NCBI GenBank assembly: GCA_026003475.1
Contig: BPHJ01000001.1
Location: 929,189 to 993,188 of the forward strand
Origin: Candidatus Kapaibacterium sp.
GTDB taxonomy: Bacteria > Bacteroidota > Ignavibacteria > Kapaibacteriales > NICIL-2
Direction of reading: 5' to 3'
DNA length: 64,000 bases
The notes below the pieces were generated by a model. The model did no database searches. It was given only the letters and a program-made list of their open reading frames with translations, and had not been told where the DNA came from. Shown piece after piece: positions 36,640 to 45,611 of this stretch (position 1 is its first letter; each line of letters starts with the position of its first letter). Made by a program: the position numbers and the translations under genes.

Positions 36640-37574
36640 CAGGTAACAACTGAAGAAGGTTGAACAACAGGAATACCAAGTGCTTCGACAAGCACTGCCA
36701 CACGCACAAAGACACCATTGGTCACTTGCCGGCGAATCAAGCTCCGTGCATGATCCACGACGGCAGCGTCGAGCTCTACACCAGCATTGACCGGACCGGG
36801 ATGGAGCACGTAGCATGAGTTTTCTTCGACGTCCGCGATCCGAACCGCCCAACGTTGGCGATAATCGGCAAGCGAGGGCACAAGTCCACTCTGCATTCGT
36901 TCACGTTGAAGACGGAGCACAACCACGGCATCGGCCCACTTCAGCGCCGCACGGGCATCAGAGAGTTCAACCATATCCAAAGGAAGATGACCAGACCGAA
37001 GAAGTGGTGGTGCACACACACCAATCTCCGCACCGAGCATGCGAAAGAGGGTATAACCAGAGCGGAAGACTCGACTATGGAGGACATCGCCGATGAAGGC
37101 TATTCGGCGCTTCTCGAGCGTGCCGAACGTATCGAGCAACGTCATCGCATCCAGCAATGCTTGCGTTGGGTGCTGGTGCATGCCATCACCGGCGTTGATG
37201 ATAATCGCACGCGTAGCGATTGCTGCAGCGCGCTCAGCAGCATCACTTGCACTATGGCGAAGGACGATTGCTTCGGCACCAAGTGCTTCGATAGTTGCGA
37301 TCGTGTCCTCGAAACTTTCTCCTTTCTCGATGCTACTGCCAGATGTGGTGAATCCGACCGTTCGAGCGCCAAGCATTGCAGCAGCAACTTCGAACGACAT
37401 GCGCGTGCGGGTGCTGGGCTCAAAGAATGCCAGTGCAACCGTTCCAGGCGGCTGGGATGGCACAGCATCGCGGTTGCGGAAGCGGCGCGCCCATTCGATG
37501 ATAGCAGTGCAGCGCTCGATGCCAGCTTGCTCGATAGTGATCAGGTGACCAGGCATGGTGATAATCGTATCCAT
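36639..37574 (-). CDS. pyrB: Aspartate carbamoyltransferase
   Basis: First committed step of pyrimidine synthesis. 311 residues with [23 protein letters not shown] and [11 protein letters not shown]. The usual HPGP-x-N-R-G phrase reads [11 protein letters not shown], with Ala for Arg. ATG 37574 directly follows the hup terminator; an in-frame ATG at 37556 is an alternative. No pyrI is present. It overlaps carB by one base, so both are made from one transcript. Confidence 0.96.
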   Translation of the reverse strand: MDTIITMPGHLITIEQAGIERCTAIIEWARRFRNRDAVPSQPPGTVALAFFEPSTRTRMSFEVAAAMLGARTVGFTTSGSSIEKGESFEDTIATIEALGAEAIVLRHSASDAAERAAAIATRAIIINAGDGMHQHPTQALLDAMTLLDTFGTLEKRRIAFIGDVLHSRVFRSGYTLFRMLGAEIGVCAPPLLRSGHLPLDMVELSDARAALKWADAVVVLRLQRERMQSGLVPSLADYRQRWAVRIADVEENSCYVLHPGPVNAGVELDAAVVDHARSLIRRQVTNGVFVRVAVLVEALGIPVVQPSSVVT

Positions 37575-37604
37575 TCAAAAAAAAGCCGCTCACGGGAGCG
37601 GCTT
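37575..37604 (-). terminator. Intrinsic terminator of hup, abutting pyrB
   Basis: On the minus strand: stem AAGCCGCT / AGCGGCTT around loop CCCGTG (about 37583-37604), then eight T's (37575-37582) ending one base before the pyrB ATG at 37574. It lies ~11 bases after the hup stop. Its position means pyrB must be transcribed by read-through or from within hup. Confidence 0.85.
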
Positions 37605-37614
37605 GGGGTATCGG

Positions 37615-37914
37615 CTACTTTTTTGCCTTTGGCACTTTGCCGGTGTTGACCACTTCGGCTAGTGCCTTGCCGGGTTTGAAGCGAGCAACCTTCCGCGCAG
37701 GAATCTTGATCGTCGCTCCTGTTCGCGGATTCTTGCCCTTGCGTGCTGCCCGTTTGCTGACAGCAAAGGTGCCGAAGCCAACGAGCGAGACACTGTTCCC
37801 CTTCGCAAGCGATGACTGAATCGCATGCAAGGTTGCGTTGAGGGCTTGTTCGGCTTGCGCCTTCGAAAGCCCGGCGGTCTTGGCAATAGCCTCGACCAGT
37901 TCGCCTTTGTTCAT
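37615..37914 (-). CDS. hup: HU/IHF-family DNA-binding protein
   Basis: Nucleoid protein that bends DNA; 99 residues from ATG 37914, with GGGGG upstream. MNKGELVEAIAKTAGLSK and VGFGTFAVSKRAARKGKNP, followed by RTGATIKIPA and the arm tip, are the family hallmark. It has its own promoter and terminator. Named hup by family; whether it acts as HU homodimer is assumed. Confidence 0.95.
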   Translation of the reverse strand: MNKGELVEAIAKTAGLSKAQAEQALNATLHAIQSSLAKGNSVSLVGFGTFAVSKRAARKGKNPRTGATIKIPARKVARFKPGKALAEVVNTGKVPKAKK

Positions 37915-37959
37915 GCGTAAACCCCCGCAGATGGTGAAACATTGAGAAAAATTGCACCG

Positions 37960-37991
37960 CAAACATACAGCGCAAACCCACTACTTTGCAA
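37960..37991 (-). promoter_or_regulatory. Bacteroidota-type promoter of hup
   Basis: On the minus strand TTG (37989-37991), 21 bases, TATGTTTG (37960-37967): a full TTG-N21-TAnnTTTG match. An A/T-rich run just upstream (~37991-38005) may help as an UP-like element. The start codon is ~46 bases downstream. Confidence 0.65.
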
Positions 37992-38037
37992 GAAAAAAAT
38001 TTTTCCCAACGCGTGTTCTGATGCGCCTTCCAGCGAT

Positions 38038-38520
38038 TCATCCTCCCCGCTCAACGCTCAGGATTCGGTACTGAACCTTTCCGCTCGGCGTTTGCATTTC
38101 GATGGTTTCACCGGTGAGTCTGCCCAAGAGTGCTTTACCCAAGGGCGAGGTGACCGACAGCAGATTTTTCTCAATATCGGCTTCTTCTGCGCTGACAAGG
38201 GTAAAAGTCATTTCAGTGTTCGTGCGCTCGTTGAGCAGTCGGACGCTACAAAAGATGTACACCCGATCATCAGCGGGAAGCTCCGATGGATCGATCACCT
38301 TCGCATTGGCAACAATGCGCTCCAGCTTGGCGATGCGGATTTCGAGTAACTCTTGCTCGTGAAGCGCTGCATCGTAATCAGCGTTTTCAGAAAGATCGCC
38401 ATGCGAACGTGCATCAGCGATTTTCCGTGCGACATCCGCTCGGGCGTGGGTTTTGAGCTGATGCAATTCCTCCTGTAGCTGACGCATCCGCTCACGCGAG
38501 ATGTAAACAGTATCGGACAT
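38038..38520 (-). CDS. greA: Transcription elongation factor GreA
   Basis: Rescues backtracked RNA polymerase. 160 residues: an N-terminal coiled-coil with the acidic tip HGDLSENADYDAA, and a C-terminal FKBP-like domain (TSPLGKALLGRLTGETIEM). It lies between ribBA and hup; the gap to hup (123 bases) holds the hup promoter. Confidence 0.97.
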   Translation of the reverse strand: MSDTVYISRERMRQLQEELHQLKTHARADVARKIADARSHGDLSENADYDAALHEQELLEIRIAKLERIVANAKVIDPSELPADDRVYIFCSVRLLNERTNTEMTFTLVSAEEADIEKNLLSVTSPLGKALLGRLTGETIEMQTPSGKVQYRILSVERGG

Positions 38521-38561
38521 GGTACTTGACTTGAACCTACGTTCAACACTTACTATCGGGG

Positions 38562-38598
38562 CAACAAAGAAAGCCGCTGCTCATGCGCGGAGCGGCTT
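38562..38598 (-). terminator. Probable terminator after ribBA
   Basis: On the minus strand a stem AAGCCGCT (38591-38598) / AGCGGCTT (38571-38578) around a 12-base loop, followed by TTCTTTG. The T tract is imperfect. Its arms are the same as those of the hup terminator. It lies between ribBA and greA. Confidence 0.5.
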
Positions 38599-38631
38599 GT
38601 GTCGGTAGCACCAACGGCAAAGATAATTGCC

Positions 38632-39840
38632 CTATATCCCGTCGAGCAGATGCCCCATCTTGACTTTCTTCGTCTCGAGGTAGCGGCGGTTGACGTCGTT
38701 GGGCTCAATCACAATGGGGACACGCTCGACGATTTCCAATCCGAAACTTGCCAGTCCAACCCGTTTAGTTGGGTTATTGGTTAGCAGGCGCATCTTGCGT
38801 ACACCAAGGTCATAGAGGATTTGCGCTCCGATTCCATACTCACGAGCATCGGGTTTGAAGCCAAGATGGAGATTCGCTTCAACTGTATCGAGGCCGTGTT
38901 CTTGCTGAAGCATGTATGCTTGAATCTTGGCAACAAGCCCGATCCCCCGTCCTTCCTGCCGCATGTAGAGCAGAACACCTTTCCCCTCGCGCTCGATCGC
39001 TTGGAGAGCTGCATGGAGCTGCATTCCACAATCGCAGTGGAGTGAACCGAAGACATCCCCGGTCATGCATTCACTGTGGACACGGACCAAAACTGGCTCG
39101 TCGGAATTGATGGTGCCTTTGACCAGTGCGATGTGTTCTTTGCCATCGTGTTTGTTGACGTAAACCGAAAAATCAAACTCGCCGTACTCGGTTTTCAAGA
39201 TTGCATGGGCACGACGCTCAACCAGGCGCTCTCGGTGGAGTCGGTAGGCAATCAGGTCTTTGATAGTAACGATAACCATCCGATGGCGCCGGGCAAACTC
39301 GATCAATTGTTCGCCACGCAGCATTTCGCCATCATCGCCGATGATTTCGCAAATCACCCCGACAGGTTCCAGCCCAGCCATTTTGCACAAATCCACGATC
39401 GCTTCGGTATGACCGGCACGGCGCAGCACACCTTCATCGCGGGCGATAAGTGGAAACACGTGCCCTGGCCGAGCAAAGTCGCTCGGCTGCGAACGGTGGT
39501 CGGCAAGCGCACGAATTGTCGCGCTCCGGTCAGCCGCAGAGATGCCCGTTGTTGTGCCGTGGATGTAGTCAACCGACACGGTAAATCCCGTCCCATGCAG
39601 CGCAGTATTGGATGTAACCATCGGTTCTAAACCAAGCGCATCAGCTCGCGATTTGAGCATTGGGACGCAGATCAACCCCCGAGCACTGTTTGCCATGAAG
39701 CGCACATGCTCTGGCAAGCAGAATTGCGCTGCACAGGCGACGTCACCTTCGTTTTCGCGGTCTTCATCATCGGCGACAACGATCATCTGCCCTGTGCGCA
39801 ACGCATCAATGGCAGCTTCGATGCTATCGAATGCGCTCAT
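38632..39840 (-). CDS. ribBA: Bifunctional DHBP synthase / GTP cyclohydrolase II
   Basis: Two entry steps of riboflavin synthesis in one chain of 402 residues. The RibB half shows DDEDRENEGDVACAAQF and RAGHTEAIVDLCKMAG; the RibA half the zinc-binding HSECMTGDVFGSLHCDCG and the catalytic RQEGRGIGL. Only six bases separate it from yajC, so no FMN riboswitch is present upstream. A terminator-like hairpin follows. Confidence 0.98.
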   Translation of the reverse strand: MSAFDSIEAAIDALRTGQMIVVADDEDRENEGDVACAAQFCLPEHVRFMANSARGLICVPMLKSRADALGLEPMVTSNTALHGTGFTVSVDYIHGTTTGISAADRSATIRALADHRSQPSDFARPGHVFPLIARDEGVLRRAGHTEAIVDLCKMAGLEPVGVICEIIGDDGEMLRGEQLIEFARRHRMVIVTIKDLIAYRLHRERLVERRAHAILKTEYGEFDFSVYVNKHDGKEHIALVKGTINSDEPVLVRVHSECMTGDVFGSLHCDCGMQLHAALQAIEREGKGVLLYMRQEGRGIGLVAKIQAYMLQQEHGLDTVEANLHLGFKPDAREYGIGAQILYDLGVRKMRLLTNNPTKRVGLASFGLEIVERVPIVIEPNDVNRRYLETKKVKMGHLLDGI

Positions 39841-39846
39841 TGCGGC

Positions 39847-40197
39847 TTAGTCTGAGGATGATTTTTTCTCGACTGTTGCAATTGCAACCTTTTCGAATCG
39901 AACACGGACGTTATCAGCGACTTGAACGACAACGGTCTTGTCATCAATATCGGTGACCGTTCCATGGATACCGGCGCTCGTGATAACACGGTCGCCACGC
40001 TTGAGTTCATCGAGCATCTTTTTCATTTCCCGTTGCCGCTTTTGTTGCGGACGGATGATGAAAAAGTAGAACACCACGATGATCAGGCCAAACATGACCA
40101 GCGTCGAGATCAGTTGTCCCGATGGATCGGGTGCTCCGGCTGCTTGGGCATAGAGCGCTGGCGCAACGACCAACGCCAAAGCTATCGCAAATCGCAT
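39847..40197 (-). CDS. yajC: Preprotein translocase subunit YajC
   Basis: 116 residues: one membrane helix (LISTLVMFGLIIVVFYFFII) and the family-typical RPQQKRQREMKKMLDELKRG with a short C-terminal tail. YajC accompanies SecDF at the translocon; secD and secF are not in the window. It follows tgt by 24 bases, the usual tgt-yajC order. Confidence 0.93.
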   Translation of the reverse strand: MRFAIALALVVAPALYAQAAGAPDPSGQLISTLVMFGLIIVVFYFFIIRPQQKRQREMKKMLDELKRGDRVITSAGIHGTVTDIDDKTVVVQVADNVRVRFEKVAIATVEKKSSSD

Positions 40198-40221
40198 GCG
40201 AGGTCTGTACAGAAAGTGGGA

Positions 40222-41388
40222 CTATTCGAGAATCGAGCGCTCACCCTGTTGGTCGGGGTAAAATTGCTCGAGAAATTGCTGCGACCATTGACGGAAGGTG
40301 CCGTCGAGTATTTTCTCGCGCGCTGTCCGAACAAGCCAACGGTAGAAAGCAAGGTTCTGCCAAGTGGCGATCATCAAACCGAGAATTTCACCGCTGACAA
40401 ATAAATGCCGAAGATACCCGAGCGAATACGGCTCAACTCCCAATTCTTCCCACGCAGGGTCAATTGGTTCGTCGCTGCACTTGAATCGTTGATTCCGAAT
40501 ATTGAACCGTCCACGGGTGGTAAAGAGTGTGCCGTTCCGCGCATTGCGGGTTGGCATGACACAATCGAACATATCCACACCGAGTGCAATTGCACGCAGG
40601 ATATTTTGAGGTGTACCCACCCCCATCAGATAGCGTGGCTGGTCGCTGGGCAGCAAGTCCGTTGAGCGGTTGGTCAGTTCATACATCAGCTCCACCGGTT
40701 CCCCTACCGCTAAGCCACCAATGGCGTAACCATCGAATGGAATACTGCAGAGCTCCTCGATGCATGTTCGGCGAAGATCGGCAAAGGCACCACCCTGCAC
40801 GATGCCAAACAATTGCTGCCGATAGCCATAGAGAAACGGCTGTGAACAGTGCGCTTCCCAGCAGCGCCGTTCCCACGTCAGACTTCGTACAAGAGCACGT
40901 TCGGCTTCCTGCCGTGATGCGGGATAACCAATGCATTCATCGAACGCCATCATGATGTCTGAACCGATCGAGCGTTGCTGGGCAACGACGCTTTCGGGTG
41001 TGAAAATGTGTCGCGATCCGTCAATGTGGGAGCGGAATTCAACTCCATCATCGAAGACCCGCCGGAGTGAGCCGAGCGAATACACCTGAAAGCCCCCGCT
41101 ATCGGTCAAGATCGCTCCGTCCCAGCGCATCATTCGATGGAGTCCGCCGAAACGTTCCAGCACCTGTTGTCCTGGTCGCAGATACAGGTGGTACGTGTTC
41201 GCAAGAAGGAGCGAATATGAGAGTGTTCGAAGAGTCCGATGGTCGAGCGCCTTGATGGCTCCCTGTGTAGCAACGGGCATGAAAACTGGTGTTTCGACGA
41301 TGCCATGCGCTGTCCGGAGAAGACCAGCTCTGGCTTTCGTTTGCGCATCTGTTGCAACAAGCTCGAACGACTTTTCACGAGTTCGCAT
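40222..41388 (-). CDS. tgt: tRNA-guanine transglycosylase lacking the zinc site
   Basis: Replaces guanine-34 of four tRNAs with preQ1, the queuosine precursor. 388 residues with the active-site D96 (TDSGGFQVYSLGS), the nucleophile D275 (VDMFDCVMPTRN) and GGLAVGE all present. The zinc-ligand segment normally DPECDCYTC reads DPAWEELGV here (W313, E315, V318 in place of three Cys) and the later His is Q344 in ATWQNL. The rest aligns well with the family (YLRHLFVSGEILGL), so this is not a frameshift. Whether the enzyme folds and works without zinc is unknown. Followed by yajC; preceded by a VanZ-like gene (14-base overlap). Confidence 0.93.
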   Translation of the reverse strand: MRTREKSFELVATDAQTKARAGLLRTAHGIVETPVFMPVATQGAIKALDHRTLRTLSYSLLLANTYHLYLRPGQQVLERFGGLHRMMRWDGAILTDSGGFQVYSLGSLRRVFDDGVEFRSHIDGSRHIFTPESVVAQQRSIGSDIMMAFDECIGYPASRQEAERALVRSLTWERRCWEAHCSQPFLYGYRQQLFGIVQGGAFADLRRTCIEELCSIPFDGYAIGGLAVGEPVELMYELTNRSTDLLPSDQPRYLMGVGTPQNILRAIALGVDMFDCVMPTRNARNGTLFTTRGRFNIRNQRFKCSDEPIDPAWEELGVEPYSLGYLRHLFVSGEILGLMIATWQNLAFYRWLVRTAREKILDGTFRQWSQQFLEQFYPDQQGERSILE

Positions 41389-41743
41389 ACGGTTTCCTCA
41401 CCGCAGCTATGGTAACTGCAAGACCGATACCGAGTGCATCTGCACACCAATCAAGCACGTCAGCGCTTCGACCAGGAACGAAGGCTTGGTGGAGCTCATC
41501 AGTAGCAGCAAAGACAAGACCAATAACCACTGCCCACCAGAACCGTCTCGGGTCTGTGATGGGCATTGTTCGCATCGCGAGTATCAACGTCGAACCATAC
41601 AGCATGTACCCGAAGAAGTGGTACACTTTATCGGCAAACGAGAATGGTTGCGGCACCATTGCTGGTTGACTTGATGTGACTACGATTCCCACGCTAAAGA
41701 GCACGGCAGGTAGCCGGTACATCCATCGCCGATATGAGCTCAT
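41375..41743 (-). CDS. VanZ-like membrane protein
   Basis: 122 residues with about three or four membrane segments and the family phrase DKVYHFFGYMLYGSTL plus ATDELHQAFVPGR (Asp/Glu-His cluster). VanZ-like proteins are of uncertain function; some give teicoplanin resistance. It overlaps tgt by 14 bases and nnr by four. Confidence 0.85.
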   Translation of the reverse strand: MSSYRRWMYRLPAVLFSVGIVVTSSQPAMVPQPFSFADKVYHFFGYMLYGSTLILAMRTMPITDPRRFWWAVVIGLVFAATDELHQAFVPGRSADVLDWCADALGIGLAVTIAAVRKPYANS

Positions 41744-43248
41744 TGCATGTTCGACAGTATTCGACCAGTCGCTACGCCGAGTGCATCAATCACATGCGAT
41801 GCACGAGTAGAAAGTTCGCCATGCCGAGCGGCAGCAATTGCTCCTGCAGTGGAATGGAGCACCACACCCATCCACGCTGCGTCAAGCTGCGGATATCCTT
41901 GTGCCCAGAGCGCGGCAATAATTCCGCTGAGGACATCGCCAGTGCCTCCGCTCGCCAATGCAGGGTTGTATTGCGTCATCCAATAGGTTTGCCGCCCATC
42001 GCTAATCTGGACGGGGAAATCTTTGAGCACGATCGTCGCTCCCGCCCGCTGCGAGAGTGCAATGGCCTGCTTCCATGCTGAGTGCGCAAGTTGATCGGAT
42101 GGTAATCCAAGCAACCGTGCGAATTCTCCGCGATGAGGAGTAAGAGTCACCCCAGGAAGCGGAGTGGTTGGATCAACCGCGCGTAAGGCATCAGCATCGA
42201 GAACCATCGCACGCGATCCCACAAATTCCCGAAGCAACTCATCGATGAGGGCGGTCGTTTCCGGTGCTGCACCCAGCCCCGGACCAAGCACAACGACGCT
42301 CGCGCGTAGCAAACGTTCGGCAATTTGGGGTAATGCATCCCGATCAAGCGTTGGACGATGGTAGCGATGTGGCATTACCTCAGGGAACAGCGCACTGTGT
42401 ACGCAGGGTGTAAACAATTCCACCAGCCCTGCTCCCGCTGCAACGGCGGCATTAGCACAGAGCGCTGCTGCACCCGGCATCGCTTCCGAACCTGCAACTA
42501 CAAGCACACGACCGTAATCAAATTTTGTGCTTCGCTTCTTCCGAGGGCGATAGACGCGATGGAAATCATCGTCACCGATCAACCATGCCATCGTCTGGCT
42601 TGCCACAACAGTTGAGGGAATCCCCAGTTGTGCCACCTCGATATCCCCGACGACTTCCGGCGCATCGGCAAGGAACAAACCTGTTTTGAGCGCACCCATC
42701 GTGATGGTACAATCTGCCCGAAAGCATGGGTCGAAAGCCTGTCCGGTGTCCGCATCCAGTCCCGAAGGAAGATCGAGTGCAATTTTTGCCGCCGATGATT
42801 CATTCGCCATGCGAATCAAGGATGCCATCGGCTCACGAGGAGCACCACTGGCACCGACTCCGAGCAGAGCATCAACAATCACGTCGGCATGATGGAGATA
42901 CTGCTCCGCATCGGCATCGTGTCCCCATTCAGCCATCGGGATACCAAGCAACTGACACACAAGGGCATTGGTTGCCGTCTCGCTCGACATTCGCTGGCGA
43001 TTACCACAGACAACCAGCTGTGGGCGACACTCACTCATGAGGTGGCGCGCAAGTGCGAATCCATCCCCACCATTGTTACCACTGCCACAGAGGATTGTAA
43101 TGTGGTATGCATCAGGATAGCGCTGGCGGATAATTGCTGCAGCAGATCGGGCTGCATTTTCCATAAGCACAAGCGATGGCAGACCGTAGCGCTCCATTGC
43201 AGCACGGTCGGCAGCACGCATCTGCTCTGCGGTCAGAATTGGTTGCAT
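41740..43248 (-). CDS. nnr: Bifunctional NAD(P)H-hydrate repair enzyme
   Basis: Repairs hydrated NAD(P)H. 502 residues: N-terminal epimerase (MQPILTAEQMRAADRAAMER, CGSGNNGGDGFALARHL) and C-terminal ADP-dependent dehydratase (LTPHRGEFARLLG, ASGGTGDVLSGIIAALW). ATG 43248 was chosen over GTG 43254, which touches the previous stop. It ends in a four-base overlap with the VanZ-like gene. Confidence 0.96.
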   Translation of the reverse strand: MQPILTAEQMRAADRAAMERYGLPSLVLMENAARSAAAIIRQRYPDAYHITILCGSGNNGGDGFALARHLMSECRPQLVVCGNRQRMSSETATNALVCQLLGIPMAEWGHDADAEQYLHHADVIVDALLGVGASGAPREPMASLIRMANESSAAKIALDLPSGLDADTGQAFDPCFRADCTITMGALKTGLFLADAPEVVGDIEVAQLGIPSTVVASQTMAWLIGDDDFHRVYRPRKKRSTKFDYGRVLVVAGSEAMPGAAALCANAAVAAGAGLVELFTPCVHSALFPEVMPHRYHRPTLDRDALPQIAERLLRASVVVLGPGLGAAPETTALIDELLREFVGSRAMVLDADALRAVDPTTPLPGVTLTPHRGEFARLLGLPSDQLAHSAWKQAIALSQRAGATIVLKDFPVQISDGRQTYWMTQYNPALASGGTGDVLSGIIAALWAQGYPQLDAAWMGVVLHSTAGAIAAARHGELSTRASHVIDALGVATGRILSNMQ

Positions 43249-43253
43249 CGCCA

Positions 43254-43958
43254 CTACACATGGAATTGTTCTGTGAGGATATGCGATGGTGGAATCCCAC
43301 GTTCCTTGAGTGCGGCGCGCACATCATCGAGCATTGCCTTCCGCCCACAGAGGTAGAAGTAGCTCTGTTCATCGAAGCTCAGCGCCGAGAGATGATCCGT
43401 TACGCGCCCGCGCAAACCCTGCCAGTCCGCTTCCGGTTGCGATAGTGTGATGGCATAGCTGAAATTGGTATAGTTCCTCGACAAGTGCTGCAGCCAATCC
43501 TGCCAGAATAGGTTGGACTGGTGTCGCAGCCCCCAGAGTAAGGCGACCGATTGTCCGGAAATCCTGGTCAACGAATCAGCAATGGGCTTGAGCGATGCAA
43601 TACCGGAGCCCGTTCCGATGAGAATGTGCCGCGTGCTGTGCTCCACTTGCGGAACTAAGCGACCAAAGGGTAGGATTACTTCCATAGTTATACCGAGGGG
43701 TGAGCTATCCAGGAACGTTGATGCTAACCCGCCTGGTAAGCGTTCGACCAGAAGCTCGACATGGCTCGTGGGCTCCTCCGTGGGAGCATTGGTGATGCTG
43801 TAGCTACGACGCTGCCCGTCAAGGACAATGTTGAGATACTGCCCAGGCAGATATCGAACAGGTTCGCCGAGTGTAAGCTCAACCTCGAAGTACCGACCAC
43901 CAGAATCGGCATCGCGTCGCGCGGTAATGGTGGCGAGAGTATGGATGGGTTTTTGCAT
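43254..43958 (-). CDS. Ferredoxin-NADP+ reductase-like flavoprotein
   Basis: 234 residues: FAD-binding beta-barrel with RRSYSITNAP (the R-x-Y-S motif) and an NAD(P) domain with IGTGSGIASLKPI and YLCGRKAMLDDV. No [2Fe-2S] domain is attached. Such proteins move electrons between NAD(P)H and ferredoxin or flavodoxin; a link to the Fd at 2995-3342 is only possible. It sits between a DedA gene and nnr. Confidence 0.88.
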   Translation of the reverse strand: MQKPIHTLATITARRDADSGGRYFEVELTLGEPVRYLPGQYLNIVLDGQRRSYSITNAPTEEPTSHVELLVERLPGGLASTFLDSSPLGITMEVILPFGRLVPQVEHSTRHILIGTGSGIASLKPIADSLTRISGQSVALLWGLRHQSNLFWQDWLQHLSRNYTNFSYAITLSQPEADWQGLRGRVTDHLSALSFDEQSYFYLCGRKAMLDDVRAALKERGIPPSHILTEQFHV

Positions 43959-43968
43959 TCTTGCGTTG

Positions 43969-44631
43969 CTACGATGAAACTCGGGAATTGATTGCTGCCC
44001 GGCGTTGGCGAATCAGTTCGACCAGCGCTGGCAGCATCGAAACGACGATAATCGCTGCAATGACCAGTGTAAAATTGCGCTTGACAATAGGAACATTTCC
44101 GAACGCAAAGCCCAGCAGCGTAAAGCTTACCACCCAGGCAATCGCACCGATAATGTTGAACAGAGCAAATCGCCGGTACGTCATCTGCCCCAATCCGGCA
44201 ATGAAGGGAGCAAAAGTGCGAACAATAGGGACAAATCGCGCAAGCACGATCGTCTTCCCGCCATGTCGCTCGTAGAATGCATGCGTCTTGTCCATGTGCT
44301 CTTTGCGAATCCACCGCTGCCACCGCGGATGGGTAAGGATGAAATGGCCGAAGCGACCGCCGATAGCATAGTTGACGGCATCTCCGGCGACTGCTGCGAC
44401 AATGAGCAGGCCAATGACCACTTCCAACTGGAGTACACCGAGAGCACAGAGCGATCCAACCGCGAAAAGCAGAGAATCACCGGGCAGAAAGGGAGTGATC
44501 ACAAAACCAGTTTCGGCAAACACAACCAGAAAGAGCAGCAAATACGTCCAATCGCCACCCCACGATACGAGGTCGGCAATGTGACGGTCCAGATGCACAA
44601 GTATATCGAACGCTGCTGAGAGAAATTCCAT
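43969..44631 (-). CDS. DedA-family membrane protein
   Basis: 220 residues with about five membrane segments and the family motifs FITPFLPGDSLLFAVGSL and ARFVPIVRTFAPFIAGLGQM (Glu/Arg of the transport site). DedA proteins flip or move lipid carriers such as undecaprenyl phosphate. The gap to murQ (47 bases) holds a small hairpin without a T tract. Confidence 0.93.
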   Translation of the reverse strand: MEFLSAAFDILVHLDRHIADLVSWGGDWTYLLLFLVVFAETGFVITPFLPGDSLLFAVGSLCALGVLQLEVVIGLLIVAAVAGDAVNYAIGGRFGHFILTHPRWQRWIRKEHMDKTHAFYERHGGKTIVLARFVPIVRTFAPFIAGLGQMTYRRFALFNIIGAIAWVVSFTLLGFAFGNVPIVKRNFTLVIAAIIVVSMLPALVELIRQRRAAINSRVSS

Positions 44632-44678
44632 GGGTATCGAGCCTGAGACGATGTATCGGCATGCAACGACGATTGTCG

Positions 44679-45611
44679 TTAGGATGGATTATGCAACTGC
44701 ACAGCTCGCCGAACACTGCCGTGGGCGGCCGTGAGTAATGCACGCGCTTGCTCCTGATTGCATCCTGCCAGTATCATGACCAGAGCGACCTTGACGTTTC
44801 CGTCTGCATCCTCGAGTGCAGTCGTTGCAGCTTGATAGTTACAGCCGGTAATGCGCATGACAATGCCTTTGGCACGCTCGCGAAGCTTGGCGCTCAACGG
44901 CTGGACATCAACCATGATGTTGCCATATGTCTTACCGATGCGGACCATTGCTGCTGTTGAGAGCATATTGAGCACGAGCTTTTGTGCAGTCCCCGATTTG
45001 AGTCTTGTCGAACCAGCAAGAATTTCTGGGCCTACGTTCGGTGCGATGATGCAGTCGGCATTCCTGGTGAACCGCTCTACTTGGGCGCGCTCGTTTGTGG
45101 TCACCAGAACAGTGAATGCACCACAGCGCTTGGCTTCTGCTAATGCACCAAGCACAAAGGGTGTCCGCCCGGATGCACTTATTCCGCAAACGACATCGGC
45201 GTCGGTTACCTGTGCAGCGTTGATGGCCTCGGCGCCGGCATGTTCATCATCTTCGGCACCCTCTTGGGCAGCAAAAACAGCTTGATTCCCTCCTGCAATG
45301 ATGGCTCGCACAAGTGTTGGCGAAACTCCGAACGTCGGTGGGCACTCGGCAGCATCAAGCACACCCAGTCGGCCGCTGGTGCCAGCGCCGACATAGATCA
45401 AGCGCCCGCCGCGTTGAAATGCATTAGCGATGGCTTCAACCGCCCGCGCAATGTGGGGAATTTCCTCGCGCACCGCACGCGCGACTTTTTGATCCTCGTC
45501 GTTCATCAGTCGCAGAAAATCCTCGACCGACAATTCGTCCATTGCCACCGATGCTGGATTGAGTTGTTCGGTACGAAGCTGCGATATTTGCTCGTAGAGC
45601 GCGCGGCTCAT
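44679..45611 (-). CDS. murQ: N-acetylmuramic acid 6-phosphate etherase
   Basis: Recycles cell-wall MurNAc-6-P to GlcNAc-6-P. 310 residues with the SIS-domain GAGTSGRLGVLDAAECPPTF and a C-terminal UBA-like helix (EQARALLTAAHGSVRRAV). No anmK or other recycling gene is adjacent. Coupled to mgtE by a four-base overlap. Confidence 0.95.
   Translation of the reverse strand: MSRALYEQISQLRTEQLNPASVAMDELSVEDFLRLMNDEDQKVARAVREEIPHIARAVEAIANAFQRGGRLIYVGAGTSGRLGVLDAAECPPTFGVSPTLVRAIIAGGNQAVFAAQEGAEDDEHAGAEAINAAQVTDADVVCGISASGRTPFVLGALAEAKRCGAFTVLVTTNERAQVERFTRNADCIIAPNVGPEILAGSTRLKSGTAQKLVLNMLSTAAMVRIGKTYGNIMVDVQPLSAKLRERAKGIVMRITGCNYQAATTALEDADGNVKVALVMILAGCNQEQARALLTAAHGSVRRAVQLHNPS

Noticed and set aside
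36855-37649. A 264-codon plus-strand frame across pyrB and the end of hup
   Set aside because: Crosses two real genes and a terminator; low-complexity product.
39841-39846. Possible FMN riboswitch before ribBA
   Set aside because: Only six bases separate ribBA from yajC; there is no room for the aptamer, and nothing like it lies in the 5' end of the gene's neighbours.
40429-40520. A frameshift as a cause of missing zinc ligands in tgt
   Set aside because: The flanking residues (FNIRNQRFK before, YLRHLFVSGEILGL after) align to the family with no length change, so simple substitution is the better reading.
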